From Azadirachta indica (taxonomy: Eukaryota > Streptophyta > Magnoliopsida > Sapindales > Meliaceae): a DNA stretch of 64,000 nucleotides. The notes below the pieces were generated by a model. That model was not told the origin of the DNA. It did no database searches and worked only from the letters and a program-made list of their open reading frames with translations. A program made the translations under genes and the position numbers. Positions 11,830 to 24,127 of this stretch are shown one piece after another; within the stretch, counting starts at the first letter, position 1; each line of letters begins with the position of its first letter. Location: contig CM040447.1 in the NCBI GenBank assembly GCA_022749755.1, forward strand, positions 5,726,545 to 5,790,544, read 5' to 3'.

Positions 11830-12952
11830 AAAATTAAAACAAAAAAGAAAAAGACACAGTGAAGGATGAATGCGTATAAAATTCTTAGTAGTTAAGAGTC
11901 GGTAAAAGAGAAGGGTAGTTTTGTCATTTTGACTTTTTTGTATTTTTTAAAAAAACTTTTTGGGGGCTTTTTTTTAAATTATTTTTATTAAGTTTTTCTA
12001 TTTTTAAATATATTTATTAAATCTAAATAAAGCCTCCGATTTATTTTATATAATATTTGCAGTGTAAGTCACGCTATGCAAAAATTTTGTGTGTTTTTTA
12101 TTGAAAATGTAGTACAGAAGTACAAGTAACAATACTTTTTTTTTTAATAAAATAAATAAATACACAGACTTTCTATACTGTAATGACAACGAAGTCCCTA
12201 TTGTTTTTATAGTTTTACAAATCCTACATAATTTGTTCGTTTGTATCAAATAGATCCTAATTAATAATCCTATGTTTCACATTTAAACTATTAAAATAAA
12301 CAAATTTTTTATGCTAAGTTATATCCTTTAATATTGCATGGTTTTAAATTCAATACTATAATTGTCATAAACTACTCGAATAGCCTGATGGGAACATCTA
12401 CATAAATTTCTTTCACAATTAGATATAGAAGCGTTTAAATTAGGGTATGTTATTAGGGTAGGTAATTTTTTCATGTTCAAGTTGGATTTCTAAAAGCCCG
12501 ATCTGGATCCAGAAGAATTCATTAGACTTAACTCGAACCTAGACTTGGGTCATATGTTATTTGGGCTAAGTTTTTAAATATGAACTTTAAAACTCAAGAT
12601 TTTAAGTTTAATAAATTTTTAGATTTAGGTCAAGTTTTATAAACTTAATCTAGATTCGTCTAAATTTAAAAGTAGATAGCCAAATTTTTGGGTACTCAAG
12701 ACTTAATAGAACTTGACCTATCTCGTACTCTATAACTTGAACTTCATTCGGACTGATTATGGCTTTTTGCACAACCTATGCGTTGTGTCCTTTGATTATG
12801 GCTTATCCTAGTTAGAAAAAGTAGTTCTCTTTCTTTTTGTTTTTCAAAATTTTTTATATTATTTGTCATTGAAAAAGAGTTTTTCAAAGATTAAAAAAGT
12901 TATTTTATTTTTACTGTCCAAAGATCAAATTTTGAATATTTAGATATAGCAA
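11830..12952. other. Gene-free AT-rich interval
   Basis: No ORF of interest. The part at about 12430-12760 is less AT-biased, with recurrent AACTTGA/ACTCGAAC/GGGCTAAG words like degraded repeat DNA found between plant genes. I could not define its ends, so it is not called as an element. Confidence 0.4.
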
Positions 12953-12961
12953 TTTTTATTT

Positions 12962-13549
12962 GGGAGAATGACTATTTGTCTCGATTAGATATGAAAATAT
13001 ATATTTACCTCATTTATTATTCAAAAAATACCAAATTCCGCTTGTCGTCACAATTTTTTTTAAATTAACAAAAAAATACATTTTTACATGAATGCCCTTA
13101 AAACCACTTGTGATGATGATAGGAGAGAGATAATTTGTTGTAAGGGCTAATAATATAATATACTATTACATAATAAAGAAATAAAATAAAAAAAAATAAT
13201 AACATAATATTATTATAAAATAAAATATTATAAATTGAAAATAAAGTAAACAAATATAAATATATATAAAACTAGAAAAATATAAATATACATATAAATA
13301 TAAATATAATATAGAAATAGAAATAGATATACAACTATATATATATAAATATAAATATGAATAAAACTAAAAATTAATTAATTTTATTTTTCTTTTTATT
13401 TCAGTGATTTGTCAAATCATAGTCAAGGATTGGACTCCCACATCAATCAATTTGAAGGTAAGTATCCACATCAATTTGATATTTTTTGAATAATAAAAGA
13501 GATAAATGTATATTTTCGAATCTAGCTAAAGACCAATTGCCGTTTTCCC
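12962..13549. mobile_element. Non-autonomous Mutator-type TIR element, 588 bp
   Basis: The left end (GGGAGAATGACTATTTGTCT...) and the reverse complement of the right end (GGGAAAACGGCAATTGGTCT...) are imperfect terminal inverted repeats of about 70 bp. They share the inner block TTTATTATTCAAAAAATA. The element is flanked by TTTTTATTT (12953-12961) and TTTTTCTTT (13550-13558), a 9-bp target-site duplication with one mismatch. A 9-bp duplication with long GG-starting TIRs is the Mutator-like pattern. The interior is low-complexity A/T sequence without a transposase ORF. Confidence 0.75.
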
Positions 13550-15954
13550 TTTTTCTTTTGCAGTTTTCAAAAGTTTAAATAAATGTTGTTATTTTATATT
13601 AAATACTTTATTTCATTTTTCTTACAAAATATTTTTAAAATACTTGTTTATTAAAATAATTGTAAATTTTTGTACAAAAATTTTCATAACAGCGAAATAA
13701 GCAGCAATAAATATTTGTCAAAATCACTGGTTATAAAAATTGTATTTTTAAAAAATCTACTTTGAAAAACTGTATTAAAAAACTATACCAAATTAACCCT
13801 TAAAACTTTTTTTGAAAGGATGTTCTTCCTATATTTTGAAAACAATTAAATAAGTGTTTAGTAACATTATCTTTTACTAAAATTTAATTTTTTTATTAAT
13901 ATTTGATATCAAGTATTTTTGTTCTATAACAATTATAACTTTAAAATAACTACACTTCAATAGCAAATAAAACTTTAAAATTATTTATCTATTTATTGTC
14001 ACAATAGATATAATATAATTGAGAAGTAAAATTAAAAACCAAAAAAATTAAACACCTCAACAAAAAGATGTATATGTGTATTATGCATACGTATGTATGT
14101 TTTTGAGATACGTATATGATTAATTTTAAATAATAATGAAAATTTTAAAGTATGTCTTTTTCATCTTTACATAGTGAATATATGTGCAAGTAGATGTGAA
14201 CCATAAATTTATGATATATTCTAACTTCTTTATATCAAAAAGACCTTTTTTTTCTCTTTGAAATAAATTTTTTTTTGTAGATCCTTTTATAATTTTGCAA
14301 GACGTTAAAAAATTACCTAATCGTTCGAATACTTGTTGTGGCGTCGATAAATTAAATGCTTTCTATTTGAATTCTGACAACTTTAATCTTGACTCTATCC
14401 GCTGCTAGTTTATGTATAAAAGTGTATCAGATTTTTCTAGAAATTTGACTTAGAATTCAAATATGACGTCCTTATCTAAAAGATTTAAAAGAACCCGAAG
14501 TATAATATTAGTAAATGATTTAATAATTATACCTTGTTTAATCTATTTTTTTTATTTTATTCTAGGAAAACCTTCTTTAAAGTATCAAATAAGGTAGAAG
14601 GAGCAATATTAGACAATTTAATTATTATTTTTTATTTTCTTTAAGGACTGAATAACATTCATATAGTAGAAAAATTACCATATATAATATATTTTTAAAT
14701 TATTAAAGAAAGCAGTAAAACCTAGATTTTTTTGTGGTCTTTAATTATCCAAACTACCAAAAGTTAATATCTAAATCTTCCTCGTGTTATAGATTTTGAT
14801 GAATTTTTTTTGTGTGGGAATGAGATTAAAAAACTAATTAAGTGTGAGAAGATACTTAAGAAAACATGTTTCTTTTGTACTACCTTTAAAAATTAAGTAT
14901 TTTTAAATATTATAAAAAAATAATTTAAACTGGTTCTAAATTTTAGCGTAGGCTTTAAGATTTTATCAATGAAATTAATAAACACTGATAATCAATAAAA
15001 ATAATCTAATATAAGTTTAAGATTTATGTTATATTTCTAATCACTCTCTTATTGTTAAATTAATTTATCGTATGAAATTTTAACATAAATAGGTGTATAT
15101 ATATATCTTAATTTTTCCTATATAATCCTTAAAATTTGAGAATATTTATGTATTTATGCTACTAATTCAATAAAATTATGTTATATATTAATTTAAAATA
15201 ACTAATATTATAATTATAATAAAAATACAAAATAAAGTCATGTTTTATTTATTGGCTACAAACACATTTAATATATCGAAGACTTTTGTATAAATTAAGT
15301 TGATGATTTAAAAAGCCTTTAGTATTCTTTTCCAAACACCAATATTTTTCTAAAATAAAAATAACAAAATCTCATTTGACTAGAGTTTCTTAAAAAAATA
15401 ATTCATGAAAAGTAAAATAATTTTTTTTAAAAAAAGTTTGAAAACAACAAAATGTTGAGCACATAAATTTTCACCTTTTTGTCTCTCACATTTTTTTTAC
15501 CTCAATTATTTTAAAAAAAATTTATCTTAATTTACGGTCTGTCTATTTTTAATATGAGGTCTAAATAAAATTATTCGGATTATTAAGAGTTATTTTCTTT
15601 TTAACTTATTAAAAATATTTAAATATAATTAAATTAAAAATTTAAATTTAAATCTACATAATCGAACTAAATGTCTGTATAAATTAAAAATATTTTATTT
15701 ATCGATAATACTTTTAGTTTATTACTTAATATTTATATACGTTAACAATTTATTATACATTTTAAAATTGTTTTAAGACATTTACGTCAATATATTAGTG
15801 TAAATTTTTTTTTTTTTATAAAAATAAACAATTTAATATTTATATTCAAACATTTAAAGTAAAAAAAAAATATTAATTAGATTTAAATTTCAATTAAATT
15901 GATATTTTAATAATGATCAGTCTTCAAATAAAAAATATAAACACTACTTTAGTG

Positions 15955-15981
15955 TATATATATATATATATATATATATAA
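15955..15981. repeat. (TA)n microsatellite
   Basis: About 13 uninterrupted TA units in gene-free DNA. Confidence 0.9.
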
Positions 15982-17510
15982 CTACTTACTAAATGTATTG
16001 GTAGGTTGAAAAAATTAAAAATATCTTCATTCTCAAAATCAAAATTTAAAAAACAATATGATGAATGAAACCCACACTTGAAATCTACAACCAATTAAAT
16101 CCCCAACAACCTTTAAATATTTTAGTAGACTTTATAAGAAGTATAAGGTAAGTGAGATCCATTAACTAATTGAATGTGGTGAGACATATGAATTGAAATA
16201 GTACTAGTTTAAAGTACTTGGGCAGTGTAATAATTAGACATGGATTGCTTTTTCCTAGACTACAAAATGGCTTTAAATTTTTTGTCTACCAAAATCACCA
16301 TAAAAAGCATTACCCTACCTAGATCCTCCATTCCCTTATGTGATGACTTTACAATTATAGCATAGGGTAGATTTCAAGTTTCAATTAATTTCTTCTCTTT
16401 TTTCTAAATATAAGGAAAAAAAAAAAGGAAAGAAAATGTACATGTATTTTAATTGAAAATTCAAGCCCATACATTGAACATTGAAAAAAAAAAATCTAAT
16501 TATTCTTCAAATATATATTTTTATAGAATTTCTCAAATGCGAGTGTATGAATTTTATTAAAATGTATATCATAATTGGATACATAATATGTGTGAGACTA
16601 ATTTTAATATTCTTAATTTAATTCCTCCCTTATGCTTTAATTAGTTAACCAATTATAAGGACATAGCATAACATAAGATACTTCTTAATTAAACTATACG
16701 TAAAAGGGGTTAGTGGCAAAAGGAACCATTTTAAAAAATTAAAAAAAAAAAAAGAATATCTAATATAATTTTTAATAAATCATTTTTTCAATGAGAAAAA
16801 TATTCATCCTTATGTATAATGAAGATATTTCTACGTGAACTTCAAAATAATTTTATAATATCTTTACGTTTTAAATTTTGGAATATGTTGGAATTATATT
16901 ACTTTGAATTTCTATGTGTATATATATATACACACACACTTCATTTTTAGATGAAATTTAAAAATAATTACTAATTAAATGACAAGTGTTAATTGACCGC
17001 TATTATTGCGTCTCTTGATGATGACTTAGTATAATTAATCCAATATAAGACTATTTATTTATTTTGTATCAAATTATCGCCTCAATATATTTTACATGTA
17101 ACTTAATTTTTTAAGTGTAATGTCCTATTTAATATATAATCTCCAATAAGATTTCTATATTTCTTAGGCAAAATATCTAATATATGCTCATTAAGGATGC
17201 ATTTGATACTGAACTATTATAACTTCTAAACTAGTTGCCATATATAAATGGTTGATAGTAATATTACATATTAAATGTCAAATAAAAATAAAAATTTATA
17301 AAATATTAAGACATTTTAATTTAAAATTTTTCTTGCATGTAGTAGTTAGATATCTAAATGGCATTTCATCCACATAAAATGAAATGACTAAAAGCCGGGT
17401 GGCTAGAAATTGTATTTTTTAAAATTAAGTAAAAGTACAAAACGAAAAACATATATACCCTAAATTTTAATGTTCAATATTATAAATTAGATGCAAAATT
17501 TTTGGACTAG

Positions 17511-17532
17511 ATATATATATATATATATATAT
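17511..17532. repeat. (AT)n microsatellite
   Basis: Eleven uninterrupted AT units. Confidence 0.9.
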
Positions 17533-18300
17533 GAAATTAAGTTTCAATGTTCTAATTAATCTAATCATCAATCATCGTAATAAACTATCAAAACTTCATA
17601 AATATTAAAGAATTAATATTCAGAAGTAGTACAGAAAATATTACATTTTACAATATTATGATATAATCTTAGTGTTCATAAAAGTGCTTGGATTCCACTA
17701 GATCTGCTTAATTTCATGAACGATGTATATGAAGCAAATTAAGCAAAAACAAGAGTTTGCCGATCTACTAAATCTCAAAAAATCATTAAAATCTTCACAA
17801 CTATCAAAAAAAAAAAAAAAAAAACAGAGTAAACAAATTCAAATTAATTGAAGTAGGACTACATCTTCTTCGTTAATTAGTTATATATTCTTTTCACTAA
17901 ATTTAATTTGATCTCTCTTTTTCAAATTTTGGCTTGAAAAAAAATCATAACCCATCAAACCTTGCTAGGGTTTCATTATAGTTTTGATCCTCTAAGGGCT
18001 TTTAATTCTAAGAGTACATTAGAAAGTAAAATTTTATGGTTTTAAAACTCAAAATTGCTATTTATGAGATAATAAAAGTGTTATACGTTTAATAAATATT
18101 AATACAAAAAGTAAGTAAATTCTACTAAAAATTTATAGTACTTATCGAAATATTTTTTTTTTCTAATTCTATTTTCAAAATTAAGTGAAAAGTCATTGGT
18201 ACCAAAACATACCCTTAATCAACTTTAAAACTCATACACAGAAACGCATCAATTACCCACATGGATTCATGCATTATATACACATCAATGTATGCATATA

Positions 18301-18328
18301 TACATACATACATACATACATACATACA
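18301..18328. repeat. (TACA)n microsatellite
   Basis: Seven TACA units, extended upstream by interrupted TATG/CATA. The repeat has no internal stops, which creates the Tyr/Ile/His-rich spurious ORFs covering it. Confidence 0.9.
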
Positions 18329-18694
18329 ATGTGTATACACAAACAAGAGAGAGAAAGTGAACAAGAATATATATAAATTATATTCAAAAGCTAGCTATCA
18401 AACGTCACTGTTTTATTCCCGGAAAGAGAGTCGACCAAACAAACTTTCCGGCCATCCAACTCTTGCACATTCCAAAAATAAAAACCTTATTATATAATTT
18501 TATATTATACTATACTATATAATAATTTAATATATTTATATGGTTCTACGTAACTCAAGCTTCATCCGTTATGATTATTCCTCCCTTCCCTTCCTTAGTC
18601 AACAATATCCTAACCAATTTTTTCCCTTCTTCACATGAAGTCTCCCTAAAATATACACACACAACATTTCACTTACTTAATCCCATAAGTAACT

Positions 18695-18749
18695 AATCAC
18701 TAATCACTAATTACTAATCACTAATCACTAATCACTAATCACTAATCAC
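18695..18749. repeat. Heptamer tandem repeat overlapping the HEC3-like stop codon
   Basis: Seven to eight copies of CTAATCA (minus strand TGATTAG), one with a C-to-T change. The array starts in the 3' flank of the minus-strand bHLH gene and runs through its TAG stop into the last codons. Confidence 0.9.
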
Positions 18750-19481
18750 CTCATGATTGAAGCACATAGAGCTGCTTATTCCATTCCCGTTGAACATTAA
18801 TCCGTTTCCAGCTGGGTCGAGTATTGAGGTTGAATTCCCGAGAGTTATCTTGTTGTTGTTGTCGTCGTTGTTGTTTGGTGTAAGTTGCCAGTGATCGGAG
18901 ACGTATTGATTGGATTGTAGTAAGCGGATTTGGCGTTTGAGGAATTTGACATAGCGAATGGCTTCGTCTAGCATGGAAGCAGTGTCCATTTTTGTACCTC
19001 CAGGGACGAGTCTTTGGAGAATTCTGATTTTTTCGCTGATTCTTTCTCGCCGGTGACGGGCTGCGACGCTCTGAGGGTCGTCGCTGATGCGTATGTTCCG
19101 CCTCTTTGGTTTACGGATGGTGGTGGGATCTATGTCGACTGGCTGCATAGCTGCTATTCTGTACATCATCTCTTTCATAGCTCCCAGCTCTTCTTCTGGC
19201 TCTTCATCTTCTTCTGCTGCTGCAATATTGTTGGTGTTGCTGCTGCTGTTTCCTGTTATTTGGTCTGCAAACAAAGTTGAGGAAGAAGAAGAAGGAGGAG
19301 GACGAAGGATTTGATGGGAAGAAGAAGGAGGAGGGATTTGATGAAGAGGGAAGTTAAACGTTGGCCAAACTGAAGAAGAAGTGTTGAAAGAAGATGGGTC
19401 AGGGAAGATTTGATGATGATCTTCCATGGACATTTCAACATCCCAAGAATGATTTGTGAGCTTGTTTTGGGTGATATCCAT
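18735..19481 (-). CDS. HEC3: HECATE3-like bHLH transcription factor
   Basis: Intronless ORF of 248 residues. HEC proteins are nuclear bHLH factors for transmitting tract, stigma and meristem development that pair with SPATULA. A Ser/Pro/His-rich N terminus and an acidic stretch (89-98) lead into [20 protein letters not shown] (98-117), the HEC family block, and then the bHLH at about 134-188. The basic region [16 protein letters not shown] has Ala where canonical bHLH proteins carry the E-box-contacting Glu, a known trait of the HEC/INDEHISCENT subfamily. RRQ-type helix 2 ends [11 protein letters not shown]. Within the family the wording resembles Arabidopsis HEC3 most, and adjacency to PME51-like genes supports this. 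HEC1/2 remain possible. The last residues, VISD, are encoded by the heptamer repeat spanning the stop codon. Confidence 0.88.
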   Translation of the reverse strand: MDITQNKLTNHSWDVEMSMEDHHQIFPDPSSFNTSSSVWPTFNFPLHQIPPPSSSHQILRPPPSSSSSTLFADQITGNSSSNTNNIAAAEEDEEPEEELGAMKEMMYRIAAMQPVDIDPTTIRKPKRRNIRISDDPQSVAARHRRERISEKIRILQRLVPGGTKMDTASMLDEAIRYVKFLKRQIRLLQSNQYVSDHWQLTPNNNDDNNNKITLGNSTSILDPAGNGLMFNGNGISSSMCFNHEVISD

Positions 19482-19529
19482 GGAGAAAATGATTAAAATA
19501 AGGAGTTAATTCTTCAAAGAATTGAAAAA

Positions 19530-19532
<3 letters not shown>

Positions 19533-19572
<40 letters not shown>
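19533..19572. promoter_or_regulatory. (CT)20 tract in the HEC3-like 5' leader
   Basis: Twenty AG units (CT on the gene strand) lie 52-91 bp before the start codon. A TATA-like TTATATATATAAAG on the minus strand at about 19594-19609 places the tract at or just after the transcription start. GA/CT tracts are bound by plant BPC/GAGA factors; that function here is inferred. Confidence 0.6.
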
Positions 19573-19575
<3 letters not shown>

Positions 19576-19899
19576 AGAGCAAGAAATCTAATTTTCTTTA
19601 TATATATAATGAATTTTTCAACTGGTTTTGGCTATGAATATAAGAAGAATTACACCAAACTTTTAAGAACAAAGTCATAAATTCTAGAAAGCAAAAACAA
19701 GATGAAAGTTTAAAAGGTTTGTTTGTTTTTGAGCTTTTGATTGATGATCGTGGTGATGAATGATCAAATTCTTTTTTCTTCTTTTTTCTAGGTTAAGGGG
19801 TGTAAGAGAGAAAGAGAAGAGAATGATTTGGGGCAGGATTTTTTTCTTTTTCCTTTTCTTTTTCTGTTCAAGGAGGAGGATATGATGCAATAACATGAG

Positions 19900-21126
19900 G
19901 AAAAAATAATAATAAAAAAGTTTAAGAAAAATAATAATAAAATGGGAAGAGGTTGCGTGGACCCACCAAGTTCAAAGGAATCAAAAGTTGAGATTTTTTC
20001 TTTCTAATTTTCCTGCAAAAGAGTACTCCATCCTAGGTCAAGAAATATTACACTCTACATAGCGAAGGGTTATCAAATTAGGCAACTTTGCTAGCTAGGG
20101 TTATGTGAATGAACATTAAAATTGTAGGGTTTCATCTTCTTTTTAACTTTATACATATGTGTTAAATTAATTAGAACATCTTCAATTTTTTATTTTTATT
20201 TTTTTAAATTCGGACAATTGAGTGAAGAAGGCTATATATACATATAGATAGCCTTTTTTAAAGACAAAAGCTTACCATAATAATTATAATTATTAATTGA
20301 TGTATATGAATGTCAGTACTTTTAGCTTATAATTACTCATTAATTATCATTAATTAGTTTATTAATTTAATCATTTCTCTAGCTGAAACTCTGGTCACTC
20401 TCTCTTAATATCCTCCAACCAATTAAAAATTAATATTGTACAAAGAAATATATTTTGGGTAATGCTATAGAATGTGGTATAATCAGTGGTTAATTTATTT
20501 CATTAGAATTCTATTTTTTTTTGGGTTAAAATTTAAACATTTTTATTATGTTTCTTAAATTTCTTAATGTAATTTACAAGTTAAAAAATGTAAAAAAGAT
20601 TAAAAATCATAACATTTTATCCCTTTATTTTTTTTTGAATTAATTCTCATATCATTTTTTTCAACCTTCCACTAAACTCAATTCTTTGAAAAGTGAAAAT
20701 TTTCTTTCTTAGGAAATTCAAAAACAGTTTGCTTTCATATGTTAATTAATGAGTGCCAAATTTCAATTAGTTTTATATTTTAAGACATTTTGGTAATTCT
20801 TTGTTTGTATTTATTTCTTCCTTTCTTTATCCATGAAAAACCTCTAATAATCTTATCTAATTTTAGAAATTACATTAAATAAAATATATAATTCTAACCA
20901 CATTACACAACAAAAATTAAACAACAATTTAAAGCAACATATATAATTAGATTCTCCATTCTTTTTCTTTTTAATTTTTTCTCTTAAAGACTAACTAATT
21001 CTCTTTTTTAGAATTAAATAATTCATAAATATTAACAAATTCTACTAAAGTTTTTGTCAATTAAATCAATGAACACCCACATTTTAAACATAATTTTTCT
21101 TTCAATTCTCTTTTATTATTCTTCCT
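19900..21126. other. Upstream region of the HEC3-like gene, no gene seen
   Basis: AT-rich DNA with no convincing ORF or RNA gene. It presumably holds part of the upstream regulatory sequence of the minus-strand bHLH gene. Confidence 0.4.
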
Positions 21127-21135
21127 ATAGAAAAT

Positions 21136-22002
21136 CGGGTAAATTCCCTTTTCCCGCTTAAGGTTTTTACAAATACCCACTTACCCGTTAGGTTCTCCTG
21201 TTAACTTTAATAAGGTAAAATTTAAATTTTAGGGGTAAAAAAGTAATTAAACACCACAATATAGAGTGAAATTCTATTTAAATTATTAAATTAGCAAAAC
21301 GATCAATAAATAAATAATGAAATTAATAACAAATAATAAAATTAACAAAACAATAAATAATAAATTATTAAATTAACGAAATAAAAAGTAAAAAATCATA
21401 AATTAACAATATATAACACAATAAAGGATAAAAATTAAGAAAATAATAAATCATTAAATTGAAAAATAAATACAAAATAAATCATAAAATTAACAATAAA
21501 TAATAAAAATTAACAAAATAATAAATCATTAAATTAAATAATAAATAAATAAATCATAAAATTAACAAAATAATAAATCATTAAGTTAAATAAATAAATA
21601 AATAAATCATAAAATTAACAACAAATAATAAAAATTAACAAAATAATAAATCATTAAGTTAACTAATTAATATATAAATCATAAAATTAACAACAAATAA
21701 TAAAAATTAAAAAAATAATAAATCATTAAGTTAACTAATAAATAAATAAATAAATTATTAAATTAACAATAAATAATAAATAATAAAATTAACAAAATAA
21801 TAAAATTTAATAAATAATAAATATTAAAAGTATTAATATTTAATAAAATAATAAAGTAAGGTCATAGGGTTATTATTGTAAAAGCATAAATTTACTGTTA
21901 TATGAATTGACAGAAGGATCTAATGGGTAATTTTTTAAATCTGAGGGGGGTGATAAGTGGGTATTTGCAAAAACCTTAAGGGGGAAAAGAGAATTTGCCC
22001 AC
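21136..22002. mobile_element. TIR element with minisatellite core, about 867 bp
   Basis: The left end (GGGTAAATTCCCTTTTCCCG...) and the reverse complement of the right end (GGGCAAATTCTCTTTTCCCC...) match over about 46 bp with four differences, ending in AATACCCACTTA. A second inner block (TTACCCGTTAGG versus TTACCCATTAGA) follows after an indel. ATAGAAAAT (21127-21135) and ACAGAAAAT (22001-22009) look like a 9-bp target duplication with one mismatch. There is no transposase; the core is an AT-rich tandem array. A Mutator-like derivative is most likely. Confidence 0.75.
21270..21850. repeat. AT-rich tandem array inside the TIR element
   Basis: Degenerate units of roughly 60-110 bp built from ATAATAAATCATTAA, AATTAACAAAATAATAAA and ATAAATAAATAA words repeat across the core. 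The array accounts for most of the element's length. Confidence 0.75.
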
Positions 22003-22060
22003 AGAAAATATACAAAGTCTTCAACTCTGAAATTGACTATAATATATCAATTTATTGTTA

Positions 22061-22096
22061 TATGTACATATATATACATATATATATATATATATA
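22061..22096. repeat. Interrupted (TA)n microsatellite
   Basis: TA units interrupted by TG and CA steps, just outside the right end of the TIR element. Confidence 0.85.
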
Positions 22097-23287
22097 GTTT
22101 TTACATAACATATTTTACATTTACATTAAATAAAAATTGTTATTGTAGCCAAAAGGCAATCACGAAACAGAAGTACTTGCAAACTGCTTCGGCTATCAAT
22201 AATGAATAATAATAATAATTCTGTTGCTTGAGGAAACCCTAAATATAATTTTCTACATGCTGCTTCTGCAACTGTGTAGTACGTCTCTCTGATCCACAAC
22301 TATATATACACAATCAATCATGAAGTTAAGAACTTAAATCAATCAATGGTAAGAAAGAACATGTATATTTGAATTTTAAAAAAAAAAAAAATTAAAGATT
22401 GCATCATCATCATCATCATCATCATGATCACCATCAGACCGTCCAATTTTGATCAGACGATGGTACAAGTTTCTGAGGTCATATTCTGAATTCAAGTGAG
22501 ACATACACCTGGTGAAGTTTGAAATGGTTGTATTGTATATGTAATATTATTGTAATAGAATTGCATATGCATGCGCATGCTCAAAAGCAATCATTCTAGG
22601 GTTTCATTATTTGGTAGGGTTTCCAAAACTTATATGATATGATGTAATATTTATGTAACAGTATTTTTGAATGCATATATAAGCTTTATATATTTTTAAA
22701 AAATTTATTTTTTAAAAAAAAAAAAAAAGGAATACCCATTTGTTTATTTTATTCTGGTAATTGATATATATGCACACGAAAATGTAGACATACAATTATA
22801 AACTTAGGTTGCAATGAAAAGGAGAGAGAGTACTTGATTACATAAAATTTTAAATAAAAAGAAAATATATATATAAATATATATTAAATCTAAAAGATAT
22901 TATAATAGTGCGAGATGATAAACGATGTATTAAGACAATGAAAATTTCTTGCATGTCCATTTAGAATTTAAAAATTAATTAAAACTTATCATGGTTAAAA
23001 ATTAATTTGGAAACCAAAAATTCTATGAACTTTTTAAAATAATGGAAATTAATGTCTTGCAATGTTAAGTTTTTGATTGTTAACATTTTAAATAACAGTA
23101 GAACAATAATTTAATCATTTGAAGAAAAATTGTTGACTTATTTGATAGAAAATAAATAAATATATCTTACAATTTTAAAATTTTTTTTGATAGTTTTAAC
23201 TTTAATTTTTAAATTTCAAAACTTTTTAAAATTGTTATAAAAAACTTAGCAATCACAACTAAAATGTAATGATTGTACAATGCAACA

Positions 23288-23333
<46 letters not shown>
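23288..23333. repeat. (TA)n(TG)n compound microsatellite
   Basis: About 11 TA units run directly into about 11 TG units. Confidence 0.95.
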
Positions 23334-24104
23334 AATATCCACGTTTTTCAAAAATGGATTTAAGAAAGTTTGCAGAAATTTAGTATTAAAAAAATATATT
23401 TTACATATAAATCGTTATTGTTTCGTATGCAGACATCTATATTTAAAAAGTTATTTATATACATGTATATATTATTCTTTTATATGTATAAAATTATTTT
23501 ACATATGTGAATAGTAATCAAATATCAAAAGTAAACTATTTAAAATTATATCTTTTTATTTAAATAATACTAAACAAACCTTAAAAATGGTACCCAACTT
23601 GAGAAGTAAAAAGTAAAAATTAAATAAAATTAAGAAAAAGAAAGAAGACAAATTAACCCTAGATAATAAATGGTGCAAGCTAGATGCAACAAAACTATGG
23701 ACTTAGGCTACTATCAAAAGAGAGACTTGCTTTGTCAAGAAGTTAGTAAAAAAGGAAAAACATGTTGCCAAAAAGCACTTTGAATTCATTTCAATGAATT
23801 GATTTCATCACCACACAAATTCAAAAACAGAAGTAAAAAAAAAAAAAAAAAGGAAAGAAAAGAAAATTTATTATTAGGGTTATGAAATTCAAGCAATGGC
23901 TGCTGATTTCCTAAGAGTCAGAAAATTATTAACAGTTACTTTTATGTATGCATTCAAGCTTAATTTTGAAAGGGATCGAGAAGAAGAGAAATTAAATTGC
24001 AAGTTTCTAAATTTGGAAAAATGGATCAAAAAGTGAAAATAATTCTTGTTGGGTACTAAAATGGATACTAGATAGCTCATTAAATTCAATATGATGTTTT
24101 ATAT

Positions 24105-24127
24105 TATATATATATATATATATATAT
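24105..24127. repeat. (TA)n microsatellite
   Basis: Eleven TA units in gene-free DNA. Confidence 0.9.

Larger units (their letters stand above)
13559..18690. other. Gene-free AT-rich interval downstream of the HEC3-like gene
   Basis: Over 5 kb of strongly AT-rich DNA with poly-A/T tracts and microsatellites at 15955, 17511 and 18301. The few short ORFs are stop-poor low-complexity frames without protein-like composition. I see no gene, RNA gene or clear transposon ends. Confidence 0.5.

Noticed and set aside
12430..12760. Possible retroelement fragment with AACTTGA/ACTCGAAC words
   Set aside because: Composition resembles common plant dispersed repeats, but there are no LTR boundaries, primer-binding site or coding remnants to support a call.
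18185..18497. Tyr/Ile/His-rich ORFs near 18.3 kb
   Set aside because: They arise from the TACA microsatellite, which lacks stops; no protein character outside the repeat.
23269..23514. Small ORF across the TA/TG repeat
   Set aside because: Ile-Tyr and Cys-Val dipeptide runs come directly from the microsatellite.
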